Source: Leptolyngbyaceae cyanobacterium M33_DOE_097
GTDB lineage: Bacteria > Cyanobacteriota > Cyanobacteriia > Leptolyngbyales > Leptolyngbyaceae
Direction: 5' to 3'
DNA: 43,593 nucleotides
Assembly (NCBI GenBank): GCA_015296075.1
Contig: DVDV01000309.1
Span: 1-43,593 of the forward strand
Part shown: one piece after another, positions 42,926-43,593 of the stretch
Layout: each line of letters starts with the position of its first letter
How positions within the stretch are numbered: position 1 is the stretch's first letter
Notes under the pieces: generated by a model
Database searches by the model: none
Seen by the model: only the letters and a program-made list of their open reading frames with translations
What the model was told of the DNA's origin: nothing
Program-made: the position numbers and the translations under genes

Positions 42926-43468
42926 TTAGGTATCAGTACTTTCTGCCCTACGGATCATTTGTGCAACATCCTGATTAGCATTTAGGCTCATGACTTGCAT
43001 TTCTGGATGTTGTCTTTTGAAAACCCGAAAAACTTCATCTGAAAATGCTTGTCCTATTGAATCTACTCCAGCAAAATCAAAGACCACTACTCTAAATTTA
43101 TCAACACCAGCTAGTAATCTTTTTGCTTGGGAGCGCGAGACTAATTTTTCATCCCCATATTGAGCTAGACGAACAGGTACTACGGTTTTTGTGAAAGCAT
43201 AGTCATCACCTGAAGAAAAACTATCAAATACTTGTTTAGAAGTCCTCGAAGTATTATTTTTCAGCTTCATGAAAACAGTTGTTCCAGATTGAAAACCATC
43301 TCTCTCTACGATCCAATCTTCTGCCTTATTAAACTCATGTGAAAAATAGATACTTCCAGAAAGTATCGCAAATTCATCAAACATACGCGACGTAAAAAAT
43401 ATTCCTTGACCAGTATGACGGTCTGGATCAGTCGTCAACTTACCCTTTGCTAATTCAGCAATTCTCAT
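42926..43468 (-). pseudogene. 5'-truncated ATP-binding/STAS-like DUF4325 protein
   Basis: The 180-codon frame holds only the C-terminal part of a two-domain family. Residues 5-75 are the end of a histidine-kinase-type ATPase domain, whose G2 box is GQGIFFTSRMFDEF (20-33). The N box and most of the ATP site are missing. Residues about 90-170 form the STAS-like DUF4325 domain (LVSRSQAKRLL, VVVFDFAGVDSIGQAFSDEVFRVF). The residues MRIA are encoded by the inverted repeat, and TGA precedes in frame seven codons before the ATG. The repeat therefore replaces the native 5' end, most likely by insertion. Whole homologues resemble anti-sigma-factor-like regulators. AT-richer than its neighbours. Confidence 0.7.
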
Positions 43469-43592
43469 TTTGAAACATTTGTACTGAAGTCAGAGCCTCT
43501 AAAGGCTTGTGCGCTCAATTTTATGAACGGCAGAATGGGTATTCCAGCCATTGATAGCTGTTCAAAATGAATATTTTTGTGAGAATTATTCT
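43456..43592. repeat. Right arm of the 137-bp perfect inverted terminal repeat
   Basis: Reverse complement of 1-137 without mismatch. The inner boundary falls inside the fifth codon of the truncated DUF4325 frame. The outer edge ends in the palindrome GAGAATTATTCTC (43581-43593). The same candidate transposase tail frame stops at TGA 43467-43465 on the minus strand. Confidence 0.9.
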
Positions 43593-43593
43593 C

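Noticed and set aside
1-43593. The whole window as a composite transposon or genomic island flanked by inverted repeats
   Set aside because: The interior consists of core cyanobacterial genes (coaE, truB, ndhM, crtQ, rpaA). A mobile unit of this content is implausible; an assembly boundary at a repeat is simpler.
1-43593. CRISPR array, toxin-antitoxin, restriction or other defence module
   Set aside because: No regularly spaced repeats, cas genes or recognisable defence genes were found on either strand.

Overview
The window is a 43.6-kb piece of a cyanobacterial chromosome. The octamer GCGATCGC (HIP1) and its variants recur throughout, in genes and in gaps. Many genes belong to families confined to, or typical of, oxygenic phototrophs: RpaA, NdhM, zeta-carotene desaturase CrtQ with a Z-ISO-like isomerase, heme oxygenase 1, Ycf23/DUF561, a glucolipid synthase of the MgdA type, EbsA, DUF3531, DUF4079 and the nitrate-reductase-associated protein. 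I cannot place it below phylum level. Nearly all genes are ordinary chromosomal ones. I see no prophage, CRISPR array, restriction or toxin-antitoxin module.

Layout, left to right. 1-137 is one arm of a perfect inverted repeat whose other arm closes the window. 169-2755 (minus): a YfcG-like glutathione transferase, a secreted DUF922 protein and an LpxB-related protein. 3076-4266 (minus): a membrane GT2. 4613-6647 (plus): the circadian output regulator RpaA, then a PlsC-type acyltransferase. 6656-12909 (mostly minus): a CHASE2-PAS-GGDEF cyclase, Ycf23, tRNA-Ser(CGA), ComEC and DUF4079. 13113-14156 (plus): PsiE-like and nitrate-reductase-associated proteins. 14324-19338 (minus): a possible 32-residue membrane protein and a two-gene RND efflux operon, which diverges from a PadR regulator at 19538. 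20178-20807 (minus): two small exported proteins. 21491-22989 (plus): dienelactone hydrolase and YraN. 22986-23936 (minus): GT9. 24407-25824: truB and, convergent to it, ebsA. 26076-28461 (plus): a radical SAM gene overlapping the glucolipid synthase. 28464-30119 (minus): an atypical aldehyde dehydrogenase. 30324-33650 (plus): an orphan ABC-2 permease, DUF3531 and an ABC exporter. 33727-40024 (minus): SppA, thioredoxin, Z-ISO-like, CrtQ, HO1 and NdhM. 40242-42795 (plus): CoaE and an AMIN/amidase_3 protein. The window ends with heptamer repeats, a truncated ATPase/STAS-like gene and the second repeat arm.

Several neighbourhoods make functional sense. CrtQ and the NnrU/Z-ISO-like protein catalyse or support consecutive desaturation and isomerisation steps of the poly-cis carotene pathway. 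The RND adaptor and permease face a PadR regulator across a perfect 20-bp palindrome that is a strong operator candidate. The radical SAM and glucolipid synthase genes overlap by 56 bp and are probably translationally coupled, which suggests an undescribed link to glycolipid metabolism. The strongest structural oddity is the 137-bp inverted repeat at both edges. It cuts into the DUF4325-type gene and looks like the end of a mobile element.
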